The notes beneath the pieces are model-generated. The model ran no database searches. It was not told the DNA's origin and saw only the letters and a program-made list of their open reading frames with translations. Both the position numbers and the translations under genes were made by a program. A DNA stretch of 64,000 nucleotides from Scatophagus argus (lineage: Eukaryota; Chordata; Actinopteri; Scatophagidae). The first letter of the stretch is position 1, and every line of letters begins with the position of its first letter. Of this stretch, positions 27,313-38,400 are shown in pieces. Location of the stretch: NCBI RefSeq assembly GCF_020382885.2, contig NC_058510.1, forward strand, positions 1,536,001-1,600,000. The letters are read 5' to 3'.

Positions 27313-28217
27313 ACACTGGATATTTTAGTGATATTGCTACGTATAAAACCAGACCAACCGATCTGGTGATGTTTACAGGCCAAACAAACAGATTATTTGC
27401 TTTGTTTTCCTAATGGAAAAGTTTGGCGGTAAAATATCAGGTTAGTTGTTCATGTTGTTAATCCTATGAGGCCCCCTTCTCAGATCAAATCACCATCGCT
27501 TCACCTTCATCTCCCCCGTGTATCTTCATCACCTATAGAGGGCAGCTTCAGGAGCTCTGCGCACATAACGGTTCAGTGTTGACCAACAGAGCCTGGAAGT
27601 TACACTCACTGTAAGACACCCACACGACAAAGTGAAGTGAAACACTCAGACAAAGTGTTTGTTTTTTGTCATTTTCGCTCACAACGTAACTTAAAGCTGG
27701 CCCACATCTCGTCCAAATTTCGTCCAAATCTCGGGCAATTTAGTGTTTCCATACTCACTGTCAAAGGTACTGGCGTCATGAAGCAAAAGTTAAGCGCTCT
27801 CTACGATGGAAAGGATAACCTTTTATCGTCGGCATATATTCCATATACAAGTATGCACTGCTTTGACTAAAAATTCAACTAATATAATTCTTTAACTTAT
27901 TTGAACCGTTTTCCGCCACCAAAATCCACTGTGGGGGCGGTGACGAGCGCCACAACCAAGATTTTAAAAAGTTGAAATATCCCTAAAACAAAGTCCTAAT
28001 TTGTGATTTACGTGATGCCGGATTTGACACACATTTGTTTCGATGAGTTTCGAAGATCAAGTCGTGTTCTAGCGGGGCTGCTCTTTTTGTCGACAATCAA
28101 TGAAACTGTAAACCAACGTAATTCTTACGGAGTCTGGTCGCGCTCCCTCCAGCGGGGTGTTAAGTTCGTCGAGGCAGCGAGAAGCACATATGAAGGATGT
28201 CTCCAGTCGTTTCTTAC

Positions 28218-28424
28218 CTGTGACATTTGCGGTCGAAGGTTGATTTCCTTGAGGTTGATGGTCTGGGGTCTCAGGTTGTTGAGCAGATGGCAGAGGAGGA
28301 CTCCATCCCGGAGGGTCTGGGCCAAGTCAAAAACCTGCGCGTTCTCCCATGTAACCCGGTGGTTAGCTGGAAGCACCTTGCAGTTAATTAACCACAGCGC
28401 GCATTGCCTCCAGTACTCCATCAT
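28218..28424 (-). CDS. vav3: vav3-like, first coding exon (calponin-homology domain)
   Basis: This exon encodes the first 69 residues of a Vav-family Rho/Rac exchange factor: the N-terminal calponin-homology domain, with the motifs [25 protein letters not shown] and INLRPQMSQ. It ends at a strong GTAAGA donor (phase 0) and joins exon 2 at 16,259-16,375. Two adjacent ATG codons (28,422-28,424 and 28,419-28,421) could start translation; mammalian VAV3 aligns from the second. The frame stays open upstream, but that sequence has no Vav similarity and is read as 5' UTR. Sequence identity favours VAV3 over VAV1 and VAV2. The protein links receptor tyrosine-kinase and immune-receptor signals to actin in the cytosol and at the plasma membrane. 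Confidence 0.92.
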
Positions 28425-29237
28425 TCTTCTTACTTCAGCCGTGCGACCTCTGAGACAAAATGTTGTTGACGTAGCGCGTGAAACTGCGGACGGCTCGGCA
28501 GCGCGTCTTAAATCGACTCCATTCTGCATCCGCCAGCTGTGAAACCCGATGGAAGCGGAACTGGAGCCCGGCGGAGAGCTGTGAAGATGCAGGGCAGCCG
28601 CTCCACAGATGACGGTCCGCTGTACTGAGGCTGTGGATGGAGCGCGCCCTGCACTCTTCCTCTCTCTCTCTCTATTCCCTCCCCCTCACCCAGTCAGTTC
28701 CTCACCTCTTCCGCTCGCCACCCATAGGCTCGTTGAGATTACAGTGAAACATGAAACAAGACAGAAAGCCGCATTCATTAAAGCAGCTCGTTTTTACAGC
28801 CAACCTGATCGTCACCAGGTTCCTCTCTGCATGCAAACATCACAGCTGCCGGGAATGTGAGCACAGAGCTAATGGTTAAACACAGCAAATAAGTTCACCT
28901 GTCGGACATAAAGACTCACTGTGATGCTTTCCAAAGTGATGACATGGATGCTAATTTCATGTAATTACAGCCTCGCACTGCATAGTGTTGCTACTGTGAG
29001 TTCAATAAAAACTTGAATCAAATGTAAATACGGTATCAGTAAATAAGAGTCGGTGTGATGTGTTCCTGTTCAGTGATGCTTCTTGTCTGCTTTTACCAGA
29101 ACTCTGAAGTTTTCATTTGCATGGCTGAATCTCTGGCTTGTGGAGGTTTTAGGAGGAAGTGTGTGTTATCTGCTGATTCTTAAACTGTGTGGAGGTTATT
29201 GGTGCTGCACAGCTTGCAGTTCTGTTCCCGACACACA

Positions 29238-29288
29238 CCAACGGCTCACAGCATCTTATTCTGAAAATAAAATGCTGTGAGCCGTTGG
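29238..29288. repeat. Near-perfect 23-bp hairpin
   Basis: The arms at 29,238-29,260 and 29,266-29,288 pair at 22 of 23 positions (one C/A mismatch) around a 5-nt loop. The outer part of each arm carries CCAACGGCTCACAGCAT or its complement. It could be a snap-back MITE core or a transcribed hairpin. Confidence 0.85.
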
Positions 29289-31343
29289 CAGTTTTTAATA
29301 AATTCACCGTATATTTTAGTAAGTTTGTCCATTGATAAAGCAGTAACTTATCATTTATGATTCGGCGACAGAATATTTGCATATTTTAACACCCGCCAAC
29401 TCAAAACTGTGTTCAATCACTTCGTCAAAATGTATGAGACCACAGAAACTGTCACCTTCTGCCGTTTCTTATTGCTCCCCTCCTCCAGCAGCACACCAGT
29501 GGCCTCACAAACAGTCTCCTCCAAACTGATCTTATCGCTTCCTGCAATGAAAGGCCAATTAGCTCCCCTCAGTCCATCTAATAAACCCATTTCAGTGTCT
29601 GAAAGTCCAGTTCATCGTTAATTAACGCTGGAAAAACAAGAAACCAAGCAGAGTCTCATCACTGTGGAAAACATCAAGTGTTTTAAGTAGCTACGGTGGC
29701 CCAGAAGTGTCAAACCAAATGCATAACAGCTGTAATATTAACATTTTCCATGAGCAGTTAAATTAATTCTGAAACATCAATGCACATCATGTGAGCATTT
29801 ATTTAAAGCTACACCTGGAAGTAACGTACTGTTTCCAAAACAGTATATATTCTTCCTTCATAACTCATCACTGAGAGCTTGATTTGCTTTCCTGAGCCAA
29901 ATACGCAGTCCAGCTGAAGTTGGGTTTCTCTCTTCCTGCCTCTGCGGGAATAAGACGAGGAACCTCTCCGGTTTGTGCTCACTGCTCTGACTCATAAGCA
30001 TCAAACTAAATGTTTTAAACTGCTCGGTAACGACAATGAAAAGGATGTTGGCTTCAGCTGCCTGCCACACTGGACGCGTTGCTCTCGAGCAAGGCAGCGC
30101 AGACCGCAGTGAACGGCCTCCAGGCGTGAACAAGAAGCAGCTGAGTGCACCTGCAATACAGTTCAGACTGAAACAAGTTTTTATTGATCCTCGCTGGGCC
30201 ATTAGCGCAACAGCAAGCAATGGGCTGCACGAAGAGTGAGGAGCAAATGGAAATGAATATCTGGATCAGGATGTGGGCGATGAGAGGTGATTGGAGTCTC
30301 ACAGTGGGAAGTTCTGGGTGTCAGCTGCTACCCTGCGCAGGATAAACATGGCAGGTGATGCATGATGGATGGATCAAGAAGCTGCAAAAGGTGACGTAAC
30401 CGTGAGAGCAACATCACATCTCACAACAGAGACAGGAACGTAGAAGGAAGTGAAATGGGAACGACTGTGAAAACCAGTGTGACTCTGAGCGCAGAGCGGC
30501 GGTGCAGAGATGTGCTGGTAATCTCATTAGCAAAGCCATACGAGGTCGCTCTCACAGAAATGATGGAAGATAAGAGGACAGGAACTGCACACCTACGGGA
30601 TTCATTTCCTTTTGGAGACAGAAACAAGATTCAAAGAGACGTTAAAGAACGTATGTCGATGAATCATACCATTCGCCTTTACACACGATGACTGAACGCA
30701 GGCCTGTGCAAACAGTGCTGTGAACATCAGGATGGCCCGCACTTCTGCGATCTCTGCACCCTCACGTCTTCATATTTGTGCAGAGGGTTTGGATGAATGT
30801 CCTGTGACACTGATTGGCTTCTCCACATTGTAGTCGAATCAAGGCTGATCGAGAGAGGAGGCGGTTTGTGTGGCTGCGCTGTGAGCATCCAGCTTTGTCC
30901 TCCGCCGGCCACAGACGGGATGCCGGGGCCGACATAGCACAGATGACAGGAGAGGTGGCTAACGGCCGGACGCCGGCACACCTCTCTGCACCCTTCTCCT
31001 GTTTCAGCCTCCTCTCCCCGACTGGAAGGACAGCCATGTGTCCGGGCAATTATCAGCATTCCTCTGATGAATACTGCACAGGCTCAAACACAAAGCTGTC
31101 ATAACCGAGCGTCCGCTGTTTTCTGTAGCACTGTTGCACACGCTATTCTTCACATGGAGCCAAATTCACGTGGATATCAATGATTTTCCAGTTTCTGAGT
31201 TTTTCACCTTTCATTCCAGTTTCACCTGGAATGTGACCAGAATTGAGAGGCAATGACGAATCATGTAAGCTTCCAACAAACAGCACGACTGCGTCTGGGC
31301 ACACATGGTGGATGCCATCTGAGTGCCAGCGCTTTGTTTTCAC

Positions 31344-31375
31344 TGCTGCAGCACTTTAATTAAAGTGCTGCAGCA
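31344..31375. repeat. 32-bp perfect palindrome
   Basis: The sequence is its own reverse complement over 32 bp, centred on TTTAATTAAA and flanked by GCTGCAGCAC and its complement. The function is unknown. Confidence 0.9.
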
Positions 31376-33810
31376 ATCAAATAAGAGATAAAATGTGAGT
31401 CGCTGTAGAAAACCAAGAGGAGAGCACACGATAGGAGGCTATAGGATCTGACAGACTTATTAGATAAAAGCCACAGCCACGCTAGCAGCTCTGTGAGGCT
31501 AACCTGAGGCTAAAGTTTAGCATGTTCACCGTGTCAGTCCGTTAGCTTTGAACTGAGGATGGAGCTGCATGAAAAGTTTTTCTTAATCCGTCCTGAGGAG
31601 GACTTTAGTGTTTGGCCAAAACTTCGTTGTAGTCCAGAGGTCAAGTTAGAGGATCCCAGTCCTCCTGTTGAGACCGTGAATGAAAAACACACACGTCACC
31701 ACGGTTACCAAATGATCTGCATGAAGACATGAGATCACATCCTGAAACAGATTTCCCAATCAGCAGAAGGATTTAATTTGTAGTTTAGCTTTAAAATCAT
31801 ACAAAAGCCAGACATTTAGCAACACAAAATTATGCTTCTGGTCCGACACCAAGAATAGCTCCAGAGTTCGACTGGAAGCGAACTGAGACCTCCACACAGG
31901 GCGGTCTCAGCTTGCTTGGGCCGCCCCTCATCTGACTGCGATTGCTGTGCGATTCACATTCGCCCCAACAAAACGATTTTTGGGCAGAAACGCTTCTGTT
32001 TTCAAAGTCAGCTGCTCCAAACACGCCAGGTGTGAAGACAGGCTGAAAAATGGGAGCCAAAGTAAGGACTTAAAAACCTCTGTGCTTTGAGCGAGCCTGG
32101 CTGTAGACTCACATGTAATCTATTTCACCGGTTACAGTCGTGTGTTGCATTTCTACTCCAAGCAGATGCCTAAAAAAAACCCAGAAAGAGAAAAAGTCAC
32201 CTGAACTAAAAGCGTTGTGAACCACAGCACTGTTTGTTTCCACATTAACGTACATTCCCTCCATGTTGAACACTGATGCCAAAACTTGCAGAGTAACAGG
32301 GTGGCATCCTCTGCACGCCCCACCGTCCTGCCAGATGATCAAAGCTCCTAAAGCTCAGCGGCCCTCCGAACACGAGGGCACTGCCACATCGCCCGCACTC
32401 CATCGATATCTTCTCGCAGCTCTGCCAGGTTGTAATTTATAGAGCATCGCTCAGCTCATTGTGTCACTTGATCCGGTGGCTGATCTATTTGTGCAGCTCC
32501 CGTGTGCCTCTGTGAAGGGCACGTTATCTGCCTGCCAGAGAAAGCAAATGCTCTCCATTTCCTGTAGATTCGCCCCATGAGGATTCAGCTGCGTCCTCAG
32601 GCTGCATTTACCTTTAAATACAACCATTTATATACATTAAAACACTATTAGTCCTTTCGAACTCTCCTCCATTTTCCTTTTATTGGTGCAGCATTTTCAG
32701 TAAGCATATCTTGAGCAGGATTTAAAAACGTTAAACAACTTTTTCTTTCAGAATGACATCCACCAGATAACACTGAAGGCAGCCAGTGCAGTTTTTTTGT
32801 TGTCTAACTGCTATTGATTGTCTGACCCTACCCTCCGAACTCTTATTTTGCTGGTTTGGGAGGCCTGAAGAGAAATCAATGGCCTGGGATACCCACAAGA
32901 GGCCGGGGATAAGTGGAAGCTGGCCAGGCCTTGCAGGGTTTCATCAGAGCTGGAACAGACGGGATCAGCTGGGGGACCATCAGGATGGAGGCAATGAAGT
33001 GGAAAACATACAGAGGGAGAGCATGATGAATCAAAATGACAAAGGACTGTCTTTAAAAAGCAGTTTCAGCGTATAGTAATTTATCCTCTGGTGCTGCAAT
33101 AGACTTCTTTAAGTGCAAATGAGCTGATAAATGAAGTGCTTAACCTTAAAGAAATGGTTTTGTTATCCGGAGCGTAGACAGACGGGGTCAGACACGGCTG
33201 GACGCCAACCCATTCGCCTGAATAAATGTTGGCACCATACGTTTCTGCAAGCCACGGATATGTTAAAACATTTCCAGGTTTCATTTCGGAAAAATGTCTT
33301 CTCAAAAATATACAAAAAATGTCCTGACGTCACCGTGAAAACTGCCTTAAAAAATTGCCACAAAGGCAACAGCAAAATGTCGAGGTAGTCCTGAACGGTG
33401 GTCTCTTGCTTGGCAGCCGTCTCGCCGTCCCCTCCTCCTCCTCCTCCTGGTGAGAAGGTCAAACTGCTCATTTTCCAATGCTTTATAACCACAGAATTAA
33501 CCGTACACGTCACCCACTGGTTTGTGGACCAACTTTGTGAAGCCTCCAGTAGTCCGTGAGCATATTCACACATGAGGGTGAAGCTTTCAAAGTGAATCAC
33601 AAGGTAGCCCCACCCTGAAGCGTCACGTTTTATGGTCTAGTTTACTCCAAATGGGAGCAAAATGAACATCACGCTGTACTGAAGAAGACTTCAAACTGGA
33701 GTCCACAGACATGTTAGGAAACTGTTTACTGAGGTCATAAATCTACTGAGACGTTGGTTCATTTTCTCATAAGCTTACGTAATCAGACTTCTTTTTGAAA
33801 CCAGTGGCAT

Positions 33811-33824
33811 CGCCCCCTGCTGGA
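33811..33824 (-). promoter_or_regulatory. CTCF-like motif
   Basis: On the minus strand, TCCAGCAGGGGGCG closely fits the CTCF core. It lies between the vav3 promoter and selj. This is a motif match only. Confidence 0.35.
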
Positions 33825-34587
33825 CATTAGAGAGAATGAAGAATTAAGGCACTTCTGCATTGGCTTCTCTTTTCATACGCAGAAGCTCCGTCCATATTTT
33901 ATACTGTCTGTGTTTATGACCAAATGTCTGCAAAACTAACGGCATCCTCATCAGCTTTACTTCTAACGCCATCAATCAAGATGGTGAACATCTCACAAGC
34001 GCCTCGTTGGCCTCCCTCCAGTCCGACACAGTTCTCTGGGTTGTCATTGGTGTGTGTGCTTATCGCTGGGCTGATGTCACTTTCCCCCCCCGTTAGAAAG
34101 CTGACACCCACACAACGTTTTACAACACTTCAGCTGGAGACGAGGCTCTACGGTAAGACTGAAGTCAAAGTCAAATTATCTGTCAGCTCAGTGTGATGCA
34201 CCATATTGTTTGTGTCGTATTAAATTATTAATGGAAATAAATAGTATTTTAAGCATATTCCAAAATAGCTGAACAAAAGTGCGTTCACCCTAAGGTTATA
34301 AAAAATGCTTAGGAATCATTTTTCACCAGATATTATGTAATCAGCAGACATGACACACAAGTTTGCATGGTAACTTATATTTTTCTGTCAAAATAAATAT
34401 TAAGAAAATGGATAAGCCCAAAGAAACAATATGACTTCAGCGTCTGGAGGAACATCTGGGGCATATGAGCATTTCAGCAGCAGTGGGCTGTATTTCTGCT
34501 GCATTAATTCAAAGTACAGGCATTCATTTCAGGAGTCAAGGAAACCCTCACATTATTTCTTGTTATTTCTGTGTGAAATGAGAGCAG

Positions 34588-35403
34588 ATGGCCTTGACTT
34601 TGGCAGACAGAGCCATTGGGGCCATAATTGGGGCAGCAGTGGCAGATGCAGCAGGTAAGATAAACTGTGTTACTGATGTCGGGACTGAAGCTTGTCCACA
34701 AAACCAAATCGACTTCCGTAGATTCCCAGAACCGAACAATTCATGAGCTTCGAGCTTCCGTTGTTTCACACTACATACATGTTCATGTAAATGTTCTGTT
34801 TGCCTGTTCTGTGCTACACATTATATATGTTTAAAACAGGGTTTCGCTGTGTTGCACGGAAGCATCAGTCAGCAACATCTGGACATGCTGATAAAGCCCA
34901 GGGGAGGTTCCTTAAAGGAGCAGTTCACCCAGTCAATTCAGTCATTATCTTTTCACCCTCATGCTGGTGGAAAGTTGGACAAAGTTTCTTAGTCCACCAA
35001 ACACCGCAGCGTTGCAGTATTCTGCTAAACAACTGCAGATTTGTTTTAAAATGTTTTTTAAAAAAACAACTGAAAACAAGCATAAAATGGCTCCATACAG
35101 CTCGCCTGGTGTAAACCAAGACTCGACTGGCTGGAGAAGATGTTAGTTACTGTTGTTGTTACTGTAGCTGCACTGATGAATCCAAACCAGCCATAGTTAT
35201 TGGTTACTTTCAGTACCACATCTCAGTTAACACTCCTCACCATGATGCACTGTCAGTTACTGTTACGTTAACGTTCTTCTTTAGGTTCAGGATTATCTTC
35301 CTCCGTCACTCACAGCTGATTCCCTTTCTGTGCTATCTGTTGTGTATGTGCAGTGGGTCACATCAAAAACAGAGCTATTGAATGTTCCACTATTTTTCTT
35401 CCT

Positions 35404-35446
<43 letters not shown>

Positions 35447-38400
35447 ACCCATACAGCCCAGCCCATGCACTGGATCTACAGTCCTGACAGGCTCAAAGAA
35501 ATTCTCGCCGACCTCGAGCCCCGTCCTGAGTTTCGGCCTCAGTCGGCGAATCCTTTCTACCGCAGGCTGACTGGCGAGCAGACCTGCTATGGAGATCAGG
35601 CGTATGTGCTGCTGGAGTCACTGAGCCAGTGTGGAGGTACTGACGATCACCCAAACACAAACACGTGTGTCGTATGTTAACACGACGTGTTAAGGTAATA
35701 TTACCAAAGTTAGGAATCCTGTGGTGTCCATATTGGAGGGAGGCTGATTCGTCAAAGACTTTCATCTTCACTGCAACAAGTAAACATTTTGGGAGGCTGT
35801 CTGAGAAAACAGTCAGCAGGTGATTAGCGTGGCTTAGCTTAGCTTAGCATGGAGAGAGAAGCAGGGGAAAGGGCTGGCCAGAGTTTCTCTCTGAGTACAG
35901 ATTAAACATAAAAGATTTCTTGTGTTAGCTGGTGATCTTTACAGGTGCTAGCAGACGGATTTGGTGTCGTGCTAAGGTAAGAGTCTTCTGCCTGTAGCCT
36001 TATATGAGATGGACAGACATGAGAGTGGAATCAAACAGGAACCCAATTTTAGATATCTAGAACTAAACTTGTGATATCTGTAATGTAAGAACAATTGTTC
36101 TTACTGCTGCTGATTAAATGTCAAAAGTGTTTGTCGTAGATGATGTCAGCGTGTTTCATACTGAACAAACAAGAAAACAAAAGCTGTTTTTTGAAGTCGT
36201 CATGTCTTTGCAGATGTTGATGTGGAAGACTTGACCAAGCGCATCTACAAGTTCTTCGGCCCGGGCACAGTGTACGATCTGCCGCTCAACGATCCCTACA
36301 GGAAGAAAGGAGGTGATGTTCCTGCTTTATGTCCACTTCACATTAATCATCAACTTTATAGGCCTGAAAGCATAGGAGAACCTTTGTTACTGTCTGATAA
36401 CCACGTCCATGAAGTTCCTCCCTGCTGACGGGGAATTCCCTCTCTGGGAAGATATTCCACACAGTCAGACTTCCCTGTTCATCTTTTTGGATATTAGCTG
36501 CTTGTTTTTACTGACAGGATATCAGCCAAACACGGCGCTGCCATAAAACACCACAACCGCACAGTAAACTGCTTTATGTCTCAGGACAGAATGAGCGATT
36601 CATCAGAGCCGATGTGAGTTAGCAGATAGAGAAAAGAGCTCCACCTACAGAAACTTAAACTGCATCAATGGGAAGGTCAAGCAAATGTTTCTTCTCCTCT
36701 TCATGCAGATGAAACAGTCTCTTCATTTCTCTTTATGAAATGGCGTTTTGTTATTAGGTCCCAAAGCTGTCCTGCCCATCGATGGCCCATGGAGAAACGG
36801 CAGCCTGAAGGCTTTCATCAGAAATGTAGATGGCGGCAAAGAAGAAACTGGTAAGCTGACAGGTGGATGAGCTATGAGGACGTCTGCAGTCCTTTTTGGC
36901 TGCTGTAATCTGTGTGTGTGTGTGTGTGTGTGTTTGAGGCTGTGACGTGGACTGTCAGATGGACGGCGTCACCAAGCTGGCTCCGGTGGTGGCCATGTAC
37001 TCTGGCCGACCTGACCTGCTGGAGAAAGTGGAGACGGCCATACGGGTGACCCAGAACAACGACATGTGTGTGGCTGTGACGCTGGCTGCAGCTCGGTAAG
37101 ACGCACCTCTGACGAAGACGACCAACCTGTGATTTTGAACGGAGTAAAGGGAGGCTTAAACTTTGTTTGTCCATCCAACCAAAGGTTTTTGGAGCACTTC
37201 ATTCTGAATGGTCCAGATCCCAATGCTCTGGATGCTGTTCTGGCTCAGCTGAATGACCCGAAGAGACAGAACCCTCAGGAGCTGGACCGGGCTGTCACTA
37301 GTAAGGCTGCATGTGTCTCTAAAGCTTCATCCTGAGATTCAAACAAATAATTTATAGCACAAAGACTGTCTGTTAAATGTGAAGATGTATCCATGAGCTG
37401 GTTAGCTTAGTTTAGCTTAGCTTAGCTTAGCTGAGATTGTTTTCTCATCTATTGTTCTCTCATCCTTCCTCAAAACAAGCAGAGGGATAAGCAAAGGGAA
37501 TCAAAACTGAAATAAACACAAAATGCGACGTGGAGGAATCAAATTTAGAGGGATTTTAGCATTTGTTTTAACAAAACATCAATAATGCATGTTGTGACCA
37601 GTGCAGTGTTTAAACACTAAACAAGAGCTCTGGTCTCTCTTCCTGTATCTCTGCTGAAGTGCACATCCAGCAGGTGAAGGACAACCTGGACAAGACATCC
37701 CAACAGCTCATACCTGCTGTGTTCACAAACACATGAGGTAAGCAGCAGGATCCAGCTCTGTTTACTTGGCAGGGTTTCGATACCCTCCCCGTCAGAACAT
37801 CCGTTCGTGGGCCCTGCAGCCTTTGATCTCCTGACTCACGGTCGCCCTCCTCCTCCTTTTCATTTCCCACCTCCTGCTGGGTTCAGCATCTCAGGTTTTA
37901 TGGGGCCAAAAGGTTGAGATGTTTAATGTATGTGTGTCCATTCATGCGCCCGCTTTAATTGCAAAATTAAGGATACTGAGCTGTTCTCAGTGTGTTTCTG
38001 TGTTTTGGGGTCCAGCCTTGCCTGGTGCGTTCCAGGGAGCGCTTCACGGAGTCCTGACGCTGAACCAGCTGGATGAAGCCGTCAGGGACACCATGCGCTG
38101 CGGGGGATGCACCGCCAGCCGAGCCTCCTTCATAGGAGCCTGTTTCGGGGCACAGGTACTGCTGAGATGAGGCTCGCCATCAGTCGCTGCTTTTAAATCT
38201 TTATCTTCTGGAAACAAGTCGGAAGTCGGAATTGCAACTCAGAAGAGTGACCTGATGCTCGAGCTCGGCTGGATTTCCTGCATCAGATTTTGCTTATTGT
38301 TGTTGTCCATGATTTTCTGTGAATATGCTGATGTGTTTGACAGTGTGCTCCCTTTCAGCTGTCATCTTGATGTGTTTTCAGACTGGTCTCCAGGGAATAC

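Larger units (their letters stand above)
16376..28217 (-). other. vav3 intron 1
   Basis: This is an 11.8 kb intron between the two recognised vav3 coding exons. I see no convincing coding sequence on either strand. It contains a 304-bp MITE (24,852-25,155), a lone MITE-like end near 23,441-23,460, a (CCAGG)n minisatellite (26,559-26,592), an (ATCC/ATCT)n tract (27,199-27,312) and a GC-rich patch near 24,000. Long first introns that carry regulatory elements are usual for vertebrate VAV3. Confidence 0.75.
28425..34587. other. Intergenic region between divergent vav3 and selj
   Basis: This is 6.2 kb between the vav3 start (minus strand) and the selj start (plus strand), so both promoters should lie here. 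No convincing coding sequence is seen. It holds a CT-rich tract near 28,660, a near-perfect 23-bp hairpin (29,238-29,288), a 32-bp perfect palindrome (31,344-31,375) and a CTCF-like motif (33,811-33,824). Confidence 0.7.

Noticed and set aside
28125..28217. Continuation of the vav3 exon 1 frame past GTAAGA
   Set aside because: The strong donor, and the in-phase match of exon 2 at 16,259-16,375, show that the read-through is intronic.
37660..37736. Reading selj as a pseudogene, or as a protein ending at ...AVFTNT because of the TGA
   Set aside because: Phase and sequence are intact on both sides of the TGA, all nine exons have good splice sites, and a SECIS with correct spacing is in the 3' UTR.
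38101..38120. The CGGC cysteine pair in exon 8 as the former Sec position of a Cys-type SelJ
   Set aside because: It was my first idea, but the in-frame TGA 105 bp upstream in coding sequence together with the SECIS explains the gene better. These residues match the place of the lost metal motif instead.
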